DNA of 6,817 bases from Pseudomonadota bacterium. GTDB lineage: Bacteria > Pseudomonadota > Alphaproteobacteria > Acetobacterales > Acetobacteraceae. The stretch is from the NCBI GenBank assembly GCA_021829055.1, contig JAJZCS010000107.1, forward strand, positions 1 to 6,817, read 5' to 3'. Below, piece by piece: positions 1 to 5,255 of the stretch. Below the pieces are notes generated by a model that worked only from the letters and a program-made list of their open reading frames with translations, ran no database searches and had not been told where the DNA came from. How positions within the stretch are numbered: position 1 is the first letter of the stretch; every line of letters begins with the position of its first letter. The position numbers were made by a program, and so were the translations under genes.

Positions 1-202
1 GCCTGATCTTCCATGAGCGACCGGCAGCGATGGGATCAGTACGCCCGGAAATCAAAACCGCTCTCACCAAAAAACACAATGACGCCGCCAATCGCCGGCT
101 GTTACTCCCAATCCAGCCCAGGATCCCGATAATCACTCAAATCAGGTGGTTGATGGAGGTGTCCAGCCTTGTTTCTGTCACACCAAGATCGTTATTCAGA
201 AG
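1..202. other. upstream region with no supported gene
   Basis: All six frames were read here. One plus-strand frame stays open from the left edge into amtB, but its translation is basic, low in recognisable motifs and runs in another frame through amtB, so it looks like a shadow. The other two plus frames stop within the first 16 bases, so the tail of an upstream gene could end there, but too little is visible to say. No tRNA, CRISPR or convincing terminator was seen. Activator sites for the downstream sigma-54 promoter would be expected in this stretch, but no clear NtrC-type dyad (GCAC-N5-7-GTGC) could be found by eye. Confidence 0.5.
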
Positions 203-217
203 TGGTATGATAATTGC
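203..217 (+). promoter_or_regulatory. sigma-54 (RpoN) -24/-12 promoter of amtB
   Basis: The 15-base element reads TGGTATGATAATTGC. It matches the RpoN consensus TGGCACG-N4-TTGC at every key position: the GG at 204-205 and the GC at 216-217 are separated by exactly 10 bases, and the G after the -24 box is kept. Taking the C at 217 as -12 places the start of transcription near 229, giving a leader of about 57 nt before the ATG at 286. Sigma-54 promoters with NtrC activation are the known way proteobacteria switch on amtB under nitrogen limitation, so location and gene agree. The upstream activator site is not recognisable by eye. Confidence 0.8.
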
Positions 218-270
218 GTGCGAAGCGCGTTACACGGTGAACCGAGCCGGCTGGACGGCAAAAAATAAAC

Positions 271-277
271 AGGGGAG
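271..277 (+). promoter_or_regulatory. ribosome binding site of amtB
   Basis: AGGGGAG ends 8 bases before the ATG at 286. A GTG at 277 is in frame but overlaps this Shine-Dalgarno sequence and cannot be served by it, so the ATG at 286 is taken as the start. The protein then begins MERRTW, a normal signal-peptide start. Confidence 0.75.
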
Positions 278-285
278 TGGTCGCG

Positions 286-1605
286 ATGGAGCGACGGACT
301 TGGCTTGCGGCGGCATGTGGATTCCCGCTGATTATGTTTGGTGTGCCTGCAAAAGCGGCACAAACCGGCGTGAATCCGGGCGACACTGCTTGGGTTTTGG
401 TCAGTTCCATACTCGTATTGCTGATGACTATACCCGGCTTGGTACTGTTCTATGGTGGGATGGTACGCAAAAAGAACGTGCTTTCCATCATGATGCAAAG
501 TTTCGTGATTTGCGCTTTGGTCTCGGTACTGTGGCTAATCATCGGATACAGCTTGGCATTTGATAATGGCAACGAATTCATCGGGGGTGTATCGAATGCG
601 ATGCTTGGGGGGTTGGCTCGAGATTGGAACGCCCCGTTAGTTCTCGGACATGGACTTTCTAGAGCCGTACATATGCGCATACCCGAAAGCGCTTTTATTT
701 TTTTCCAGATGACATTCGCTATCATTACGCCAGCGGTTATTACCGGAAGCTTTGCCGAGCGAATGAAGTTCTCTGCGTTACTTGTATTGATGGGTTTGTG
801 GTCAATCCTGATCTATGTGCCCATCGCTCACTGGGTATGGAGCCCAAATGGTTGGCTTTATCGTCTGGGAATCGCTGATTATGCAGGCGGCACTGTGGTA
901 GAAACGAGTTCCGGTATCGCAGGGCTCATCTGTGCCATCTATCTCGGTAAACGAGTCGGTTTCGGCCAAGATAACATGATGCCGTGGAATTTGTCATATT
1001 CTGTGGTAGGTGCATCGTTTCTTTGGGTGGGTTGGTTGGGTTTTAACTCGGGTAGCGCGGGTGGCGCGAACCCAAACGCAGCTATGGCGATACTTGCTAC
1101 GCAAATGGCAGCGGCTGGTGCCACGTTGGCTTGGACCTTCATTGAGTGGATCATTGGCGGAAAGCCGACTGTACTTGGTGGGATTTCAGGGGCAGTCTCA
1201 GGCCTTGTGGCGATCACTCCGGCTGCTGGCTTTGTGCTGCCAGGGGCCGCGCTCGTTATTGGTGTTGGTGCGGGCCTGCTCTGCTTTTGGGCCGTCACAG
1301 TCGCCAAGATTCGCCTTGGCTATGACGATTCTTTGGACGCATTTGGCGTTCATGGCGTAGGTGGCATTTTCGGTACTATTGCGACCGGCATATTTGCATT
1401 TGCTCCTCTTTCCAATGGGATGGTACGTGCTGGCCTACATCAGCTTAGCGTGCAGTTAGTCGGCGTTGTGGCGACGATTTTGTACTGTGGCGTGGGGACG
1501 GCTGGGTTGCTCTGGATTGTTGATCGTCTTGTCGGGCTTCGAATCACGCGCGACGAAGAACGTCAGGGGCTTGATGAGACTCTTCATGGCGAGAGCCTAG
1601 CATAA
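286..1605 (+). CDS. amtB: ammonium transporter, Amt/AmtB family, with a Glu in place of the first pore histidine
   Basis: Inner-membrane ammonium channel/transporter of 439 residues, a usual length for the family. Residues 1-24 form a signal peptide ending AKA before AQ; eleven membrane helices are expected in the family and hydrophobic segments fill the rest. Aligned by eye to E. coli AmtB, the outer-site Trp is W185, the phenylalanine gate is F144 and F253, the conserved pore Asp is D198 (motif DYAGG), and the second pore histidine is H356 (FGVHGVGG). The first pore histidine (E. coli H168) is E206, read from GAA at 901-903 in VVETSSG. The cytoplasmic tail keeps the PII-binding pattern (GLRI, EERQGLD, HGES), so GlnK/GlnB control is likely, although no PII gene adjoins it here. 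A sigma-54 promoter lies upstream. Identity is certain; altered ion handling is inference from the substitution. Confidence 0.96.
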   Translation: MERRTWLAAACGFPLIMFGVPAKAAQTGVNPGDTAWVLVSSILVLLMTIPGLVLFYGGMVRKKNVLSIMMQSFVICALVSVLWLIIGYSLAFDNGNEFIGGVSNAMLGGLARDWNAPLVLGHGLSRAVHMRIPESAFIFFQMTFAIITPAVITGSFAERMKFSALLVLMGLWSILIYVPIAHWVWSPNGWLYRLGIADYAGGTVVETSSGIAGLICAIYLGKRVGFGQDNMMPWNLSYSVVGASFLWVGWLGFNSGSAGGANPNAAMAILATQMAAAGATLAWTFIEWIIGGKPTVLGGISGAVSGLVAITPAAGFVLPGAALVIGVGAGLLCFWAVTVAKIRLGYDDSLDAFGVHGVGGIFGTIATGIFAFAPLSNGMVRAGLHQLSVQLVGVVATILYCGVGTAGLLWIVDRLVGLRITRDEERQGLDETLHGESLA

Positions 1606-1642
1606 AGTTCCGGGGCAGCTTCATCTCATAGATGGCTAGATG

Positions 1643-1669
1643 TATAGTCCGGGCATTTCATGGAGCGGG
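1643..1669 (-). repeat. possible IS630-type element end
   Basis: Just after the stop codon of the IS630 tail the plus strand reads TATAGTCCGGGCATTTCATG. IS630 elements insert at TA and their ends lie close behind the transposase stop, so a TA at 1643-1646 is a reasonable outer edge. No partner end is found in the window, so this is positional inference only. Confidence 0.25.
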
Positions 1670-1670
1670 T

Positions 1671-1865
1671 TTAGGATGAATTGTTCTGGCTGATGTATAC
1701 CCCGCTGAGGTCAGAAATCCGGTATTTCGTTGGGTTTATGATACGAAAGTTATCCGTGACCGCGTCGCACCAAGCGCTCCAGTTTTTGGGTACGTCGCTG
1801 CGCAAGAAATCCAACATTGCGATGCTGAAATCCTTGAAGCTGGTGTAGCATTTGTTGTGGGTGGT
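1671..1865 (-). pseudogene. C-terminal fragment of an IS630-family transposase
   Basis: About 64 residues are readable on the minus strand, starting THNKCYTSF and running through FLRSDVPKNW and CDAVTDNFRIINP to a TAA at 1673-1671. From memory this matches the end of one IS630/Tc1-like DDE transposase subgroup, whose proteins finish with a FLR..VP.NW..(F/Y/W)CD.VTDNFR(V/I)I pattern. The catalytic DDE/D region lies further upstream in intact proteins and is absent. The fragment happens to share a reading frame with the start of the adjacent IS3 orfA, so automated gene callers may report one false 156-residue hybrid protein. The IS630 assignment is recognition only and the exact join is uncertain by several bases. 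Confidence 0.55.
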
Positions 1866-1867
1866 GT

Positions 1868-2141
1868 GCCTGGTGCCGCCTCCGTCAGGATCGCCTTGTC
1901 TAGCGACAGGTCGACCACAAGCTGCTTCACAGCCGGGCGTTCTCCCCGCTCCAGTTCCTTCATCTGCCGGTCCTGGTCCATCTTCAGACCGCCATACTCC
2001 TCGCGCCAGCGGTAGTAGCTCCGCCCGGCACCCCATCCGCCGGCACGCATCCGCAACCGTCCCGCCCTGCGCCAGAACAATCTCAGCCCCGCGCAGCTTG
2101 CCGATGATCTCCTCCGGCTTGTGCTTCTTCGCCCCACCCAA
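1868..2141 (-). pseudogene. IS3-family transposase OrfA, frameshifted
   Basis: OrfA is the helix-turn-helix DNA-binding half of IS3-family transposases. The N-terminal part (KKHKPEEIIGKLR, AEIVLAQGGTVADACRRMG) is in the frame that opens with TTG at 2141. The sequence then shifts frame and continues as SYYRWREEYGGLKMDQ, and ends VVDLSLDKAILTEAA, the normal OrfA finish. Compared with the usual family pattern, about two bases are missing near 2024-2033. In the leucine-zipper region there is one extra G and then an extra TG, which together restore frame and turn an expected ENARLK into GERPAVK. The catalytic OrfB is absent. A GAAGGAGG ribosome site sits just before the TTG; a normal ATG may have been lost. 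Clearly non-functional. Confidence 0.85.
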
Positions 2142-2176
2142 GTCCTCCTTCAGGCCAAAATCCTAAAACAGATTTC

Positions 2177-2201
2177 GGACCACTCAGAAGGGGGCAGATC
2201 A
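2177..2201 (-). repeat. probable IS3-family left terminal inverted repeat
   Basis: On the minus strand the 25 bases from 2201 begin TGATCTGCCCCC and end GTGGTCC, about 36 bases before orfA begins. IS3-family ends of this type start with TG(A/T) followed by a C-rich stretch, and the distance to orfA is normal. No matching inverted copy is present near amtB, so the right end is lost. The element tip is 2 bases past the ampG stop codon. Confidence 0.55.
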
Positions 2202-2203
2202 GC

Positions 2204-3439
2204 TTAGCTTGGCTGCGGGGGATAACGATGGAGAATGATGATCATCGTGGTCATTGCCGGAAGGGCGGAGACAATTGTAAATTCGTAAAAGGGGATCCAG
2301 CCCATTGCCTGTGCGGCGAAACCAGACAACCCACCGACGGTTCGTAACGCAACTGCAGCTACGGATGATAGGAGCGCGTATTGCGTCGCAGTATATTCAT
2401 GACTGCACAGGCCGGAGAGATAAGTGATAAACGCGGCATCCGAGACACCTTCTGCAAATGATTCAAGAATGCTTGTATCAAGCAAGATGTGCGGGAGATG
2501 GGGGTACAGCCCAAGTAGCGGGTACATCACAAGCGCCACTGTCTGAAACACACCCGCGGTCAGGAGGGCGCGGCCCACTCCCAGCCGAGCCACCATAATG
2601 CCGCCAATCGCGGTTCCTGCCAGCACGGCTAGCAACGCCGCAGGTCCATTTGCGATGGCAATGGCAGCTCGGTTGAAGCCGAGATAAGTGTAATATGGTG
2701 CGAGCATTACGCCGGCGAGAGCTTCGCCAAGGCGAAACAGGACCACAAAGGCAAGAATGATAACCGCTCCGTCACGCGAAAAAAACTCGAATAACGGCGC
2801 AATGACGGCCGCGCGGAATTTGGCTGTGATTGCGCTTGCTGCTGCCTTCTTTGGGGGCGCAGGTTCGTGTGCCAGAAGGGTGGCAATAATTCCCATTGCT
2901 TGCAGCGGGACGAGTCCCAAGATTGCGGCATGCCAGCCGATAGTCGCGGAGAGTGCGATTGTGCCTGCGCCAGAACACAGCATTGCTGCGCGATAACCCC
3001 AGATATAACCAGCCGTTGCGGCACCTTGCAGGTGTGATGCGAAACTTTCGATTCGCCACGCATCAATCATAATATCCTGTGTGGCTGAGACGAATGCTAC
3101 CAACGCACCGGCAATCAACGTAGGAATGAGGTTTTTTGCCGGATGCGTTAGTGCCAGGAACGCGATTGAGACAGCAAGACAGAGTTGTGCGCACAGCAGC
3201 CAGCCGCGTCGTCGTCCGAAGGCGCTAAACGGTGGAGGGGGTAACCAATGGTCAAGTCCGGGTGCCCAGACGAATTTCAAGGAATAAGCGATGCCAAGAT
3301 TGGCTGTTAATCCAATCGCTGCGAGCGGCAAATGAGCTCGAGCCAGCCAGAGGCGTAGCGTGAATCCAGAAAGCGCAAGCGGCAGGCCTGACGAAAACCC
3401 TAGGGCAGTAATCAGTGCGATGCCGCGCGGGTTATTCAT
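2204..3439 (-). CDS. ampG: AmpG-like muropeptide permease (major facilitator superfamily)
   Basis: Polytopic inner-membrane transporter of 411 residues with about 12 hydrophobic segments. The N-terminal half carries the AmpG signature: GFSSGLPLALSG (14-25), YSLKFVWAPGLD (52-63), the cytoplasmic loop GRRRGW (75-80) and SATQDIMIDAWR (118-129). AmpG imports anhydro-muropeptides (GlcNAc-anhydroMurNAc peptides) from the periplasm for cell-wall recycling and, where present, AmpC beta-lactamase induction. The ATG at 3439 follows the threonine ammonia-lyase stop by 18 nt and has no strong Shine-Dalgarno sequence, suggesting translational coupling. The TAA at 2206-2204 lies 2 bases from the IS3-type end, so any native downstream terminator has been displaced. 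No ampC, nagZ or ampD is visible here. Other permeases share this family, so the muropeptide substrate is inferred, not shown. Confidence 0.78.
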   Translation of the reverse strand: MNNPRGIALITALGFSSGLPLALSGFTLRLWLARAHLPLAAIGLTANLGIAYSLKFVWAPGLDHWLPPPPFSAFGRRRGWLLCAQLCLAVSIAFLALTHPAKNLIPTLIAGALVAFVSATQDIMIDAWRIESFASHLQGAATAGYIWGYRAAMLCSGAGTIALSATIGWHAAILGLVPLQAMGIIATLLAHEPAPPKKAAASAITAKFRAAVIAPLFEFFSRDGAVIILAFVVLFRLGEALAGVMLAPYYTYLGFNRAAIAIANGPAALLAVLAGTAIGGIMVARLGVGRALLTAGVFQTVALVMYPLLGLYPHLPHILLDTSILESFAEGVSDAAFITYLSGLCSHEYTATQYALLSSVAAVALRTVGGLSGFAAQAMGWIPFYEFTIVSALPAMTTMIIILHRYPPQPS

Positions 3440-3457
3440 CGGCAGCGTTCACGCGTG

Positions 3458-4681
3458 TCAGGCGCGGCGGACGGTATAGGCTTCTTCCAGTGCTGCGGCA
3501 ATCGCGTTGCCATGGACTGCATCACGCGCTTCTATCATTACCTCGAGATGGGCCGCTTGAACATTGGGAGAAGCAAACAGTCTCTGGTGGATAACCTCAA
3601 TGATGTTCCCGCCCTGATTTCCGATTCGTGCGGCGATGTCTGCGAGAACTCCCGGTCGGTCTGGAATTTCCATCAAGACGCGCAGAATCCTGCCATCCCG
3701 CAAGAGGTTGCGGAGCAGGATATTTGCTAGCGCGCGCGAGTCGATGTTTCCACCGCAAATCGGCAATGCCACACGTTTTCCACGAAAACGATCTGGGGTG
3801 GCCAGAATTGCGGCCAGCCCGGCAGCTCCCGCACCTTCAGCCACCACCTTGCCATCCTCGATCAGTGCGGCAATAGCCTGTTCGACTGATGCTTCGGTTA
3901 CGACTAGTATTTCAGTGTCGAGTTCACGGATGATTTCCAGAGGTAACCGGCCAATGTCGCGTACTGCAATTCCTTCAGCAATCGTCGTACCGCCAACACT
4001 GATGGGCTTACCCGCCAACATCTGTGCAAACCCGGAGTATGATTCCACCTCGACACCTAAGATGGTTAGTTCTGGCGCCTTGGCGCGGGCAGCGATGGCG
4101 CAACCTGCAAGAAATCCACCGCCTCCCGTAGGTACGATCATCGCATGAAGATCAGGCGCATCCTCGATGATCTCAAGGGCCAGTGTCCCTTGCCCAGCAA
4201 TTACGTGTGGATCATCGTAGGGATGAATGAAGACGAACTCCTCATTTAGCGCAAGAGTATGAGCGTAGGCGGCTGCTTCTGCAAGAGTTTCACCGTGCAG
4301 TACGACGCGCGCGCCCCAAGCCGTCGTTCGTGTTACTTTAGTGGCAGGTGTGAATTTAGGCATGACGATGGTGGCTCGAATCCCGGCGAGGTGCGCGTGC
4401 CGTGCAACAGCCTGAGCGTGATTGCCTGCAGACATCGCGATTACTCCGCGAGTCCGCTCCTCCGGGGTCAGTAAGGCAATGCGATTTGACGCTCCTCGTT
4501 CTTTAAAAGCTCCCGTTGCTTGCAGACTTTCCAGCTTGAGGTATATCTCGGCACCAGTTGCGCGCGATAGTGCGTCAGCAAAAACAAGCGGCGTACGCTG
4601 AACCGAGCCAGAGATACGCGCTGCAGCTGCTTCGATCGCCTTGATATCGGGGCGGGAATTCAGCAGGTTGTCGCTGGGCAC
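3458..4681 (-). CDS. ilvA: threonine ammonia-lyase (threonine dehydratase), PLP-dependent, with C-terminal ACT domain
   Basis: Cytoplasmic enzyme of 407 residues converting L-threonine to 2-oxobutanoate and ammonia, the first step toward isoleucine. The PLP lysine is K60 in TGAFKERGA. The substrate-binding loop SAGNHAQ is at 84-90, the phosphate-binding glycine loop TGGGG at 185-189, and the cofactor-ring region has GAGAAG and ICGGN. A single ACT domain follows from about residue 328 (LRVLMEIPDRPGVLADIA), the layout of the roughly 400-residue one-ACT form rather than the roughly 510-residue E. coli IlvA with two ACT-like modules. Feedback control by an amino acid is therefore likely, but the ligand cannot be read. 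The GTG at 4681 begins 4 nt after the greA stop and its weak ribosome site (GGCGGGTGAG) lies in the end of greA, so the two are probably coupled. Some annotators would call this tdcB-like. Confidence 0.92.
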   Translation of the reverse strand: MPSDNLLNSRPDIKAIEAAAARISGSVQRTPLVFADALSRATGAEIYLKLESLQATGAFKERGASNRIALLTPEERTRGVIAMSAGNHAQAVARHAHLAGIRATIVMPKFTPATKVTRTTAWGARVVLHGETLAEAAAYAHTLALNEEFVFIHPYDDPHVIAGQGTLALEIIEDAPDLHAMIVPTGGGGFLAGCAIAARAKAPELTILGVEVESYSGFAQMLAGKPISVGGTTIAEGIAVRDIGRLPLEIIRELDTEILVVTEASVEQAIAALIEDGKVVAEGAGAAGLAAILATPDRFRGKRVALPICGGNIDSRALANILLRNLLRDGRILRVLMEIPDRPGVLADIAARIGNQGGNIIEVIHQRLFASPNVQAAHLEVMIEARDAVHGNAIAAALEEAYTVRRA

Positions 4682-4685
4682 GGTC

Positions 4686-5162
4686 TCACCCGCCGAAGCG
4701 GATGTTCAGAATTTCGTACGCGCGATCGCCGCCGGGCGCTGGCACGGAGACCGTGTCTCCCTTACGCTTGCCGATGAGCGCTTTGGCTAGAGGGGCTGTA
4801 ATTGACAGCCGTCCGGCCTTGATATCCGCCTCGTGCATCCCGACAAGGTGGTAGGTGACCTCACGGTCGGATTCCTCGTCATAAAGATCGACAAATGCTC
4901 CAAATTTGACGGTGTCTCCGGAAAGGGATCCGATATCAATTATCTCGGCCGAGGCAATGATTTCCTCAAGCTCGGCGATTCGGCCCTCAATGAAAGATTG
5001 CCGCTCACGCGCCGCGTGGTATTCAGCGTTCTCGGAGAGATCTCCATGGCTGCGGGCCTCCGCAATCGCGCGGATGATTGCTGGACGTTCTGCCGATTTC
5101 AGCTGACGTAACTCGGCTTCAAGATTTTGCAATCCGGGTCCGGTCATCGGGAATTTCTGCAC
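4686..5162 (-). CDS. greA: transcription elongation factor GreA
   Basis: 158 residues. GreA enters the RNA polymerase secondary channel and stimulates cleavage of backtracked RNA. The N-terminal coiled coil spans about residues 10-75; its tip has the acidic pair D41 and E44 in [11 protein letters not shown], the same numbers as in E. coli. The C-terminal FKBP-like domain follows, with [16 protein letters not shown] and ending EILNIRFGG. The start is taken at GTG 5162 (protein MQKFPMT) rather than an in-frame ATG at 5243. AAAGGAA lies about 6 nt upstream of the GTG, the resulting length is standard, and the extra 27 residues of the longer form resemble no GreA. It sits 93 bp after carB and 4 nt before the threonine ammonia-lyase gene. 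Confidence 0.95.
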   Translation of the reverse strand: MQKFPMTGPGLQNLEAELRQLKSAERPAIIRAIAEARSHGDLSENAEYHAARERQSFIEGRIAELEEIIASAEIIDIGSLSGDTVKFGAFVDLYDEESDREVTYHLVGMHEADIKAGRLSITAPLAKALIGKRKGDTVSVPAPGGDRAYEILNIRFGG

Positions 5163-5255
5163 AGCGATTCCTTTAGTCACTACAGTAGTCAGGTGGTCTG
5201 AATAAAATAAAGTGCCGCGACCGGAAAACACCGGACACGACACAATTCAAAGTGA
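5163..5255 (-). promoter_or_regulatory. carB-greA intergenic region, possible internal promoter
   Basis: This 93-bp gap is the longest between the minus-strand genes. It has an AT-rich run (TTTATTTTATTC, about 5201-5212) that could serve as a -10 region, but no good -35 box at the right distance was found. A perfect 11-base dyad, ACTACAGTAGT at 5179-5189, lies just before the greA ribosome site. No terminator hairpin with a T-run follows carB, so read-through from carB into greA is possible. Confidence 0.25.
5168..5174 (-). promoter_or_regulatory. ribosome binding site deciding the greA start
   Basis: The minus strand reads AAAGGAA about 6 nt before the GTG at 5162. No comparable sequence stands before the alternative in-frame ATG at 5243, which lies just 12 nt from the carB stop. 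This supports the short, standard-length GreA. Confidence 0.65.

Larger units (their letters stand above)
1643..2201 (-). mobile_element. decayed composite of IS3-family and IS630-family remnants
   Basis: This block between the convergent ends of amtB and ampG contains no intact gene. Read on the minus strand it holds, in order, an IS3-type left end (2201-2177), an IS3-family orfA with several indels (2141 to about 1868), and, without orfB, the C-terminal tail of an IS630-family transposase (about 1865-1671) with a possible element end near 1643. The IS3 part is more GC-rich than the neighbouring genes. Most simply, an IS3 element landed next to ampG and later insertion and deletion fused it to an IS630 element. 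The right end of the IS3 element and the 5' part of the IS630 element are missing, so neither could move by itself. Confidence 0.7.

Noticed and set aside
1..135. Minus-strand translation with a hydrophobic start (VIIGILGWIG) resembling a GlsB/YeaQ-type membrane protein
   Set aside because: The likeness ends after about ten residues, no Shine-Dalgarno sequence precedes the GTG, and the continuation has no family pattern.
140..152. IHF-like site AATCAGGTGGTTG upstream of the sigma-54 promoter
   Set aside because: It has one mismatch to the IHF consensus and a plausible position, but a single such hit in 200 bases is expected fairly often by chance.
30..563. 177-residue plus-strand open frame overlapping amtB
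   Set aside because: It runs through amtB in another frame, has no recognisable domain and no ribosome site; amtB is unmistakable in this stretch.
1611..1621. CGGGGCAGCTT near the amtB end, resembling GGGGCAG and GCTT at 2191-2205, as a possible target duplication or second IS end
   Set aside because: The GGGGCAG is in direct rather than inverted orientation and the GCTT match is only 4 bases, so neither supports an IS boundary.
1622..1634. CATCTCATAGATG hairpin after amtB as a terminator
   Set aside because: It has only a 5-bp AT-rich stem with a 3-base loop and no T-run.
1671..2141. A 156-residue minus-strand protein spanning the IS block
   Set aside because: Its first part is OrfA, its middle is out-of-frame OrfA and its end is an IS630 tail; it is a chance hybrid frame, not a gene.
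3455..4474. Several plus-strand open frames of 70-170 codons opposite the threonine ammonia-lyase gene
   Set aside because: They are antisense shadows of a well-supported gene with no motifs of their own.
5163..5243. N-terminal extension of GreA from an ATG at 5243
   Set aside because: It adds 27 residues unlike any GreA and lacks a ribosome site; the GTG at 5162 gives the standard length and numbering.
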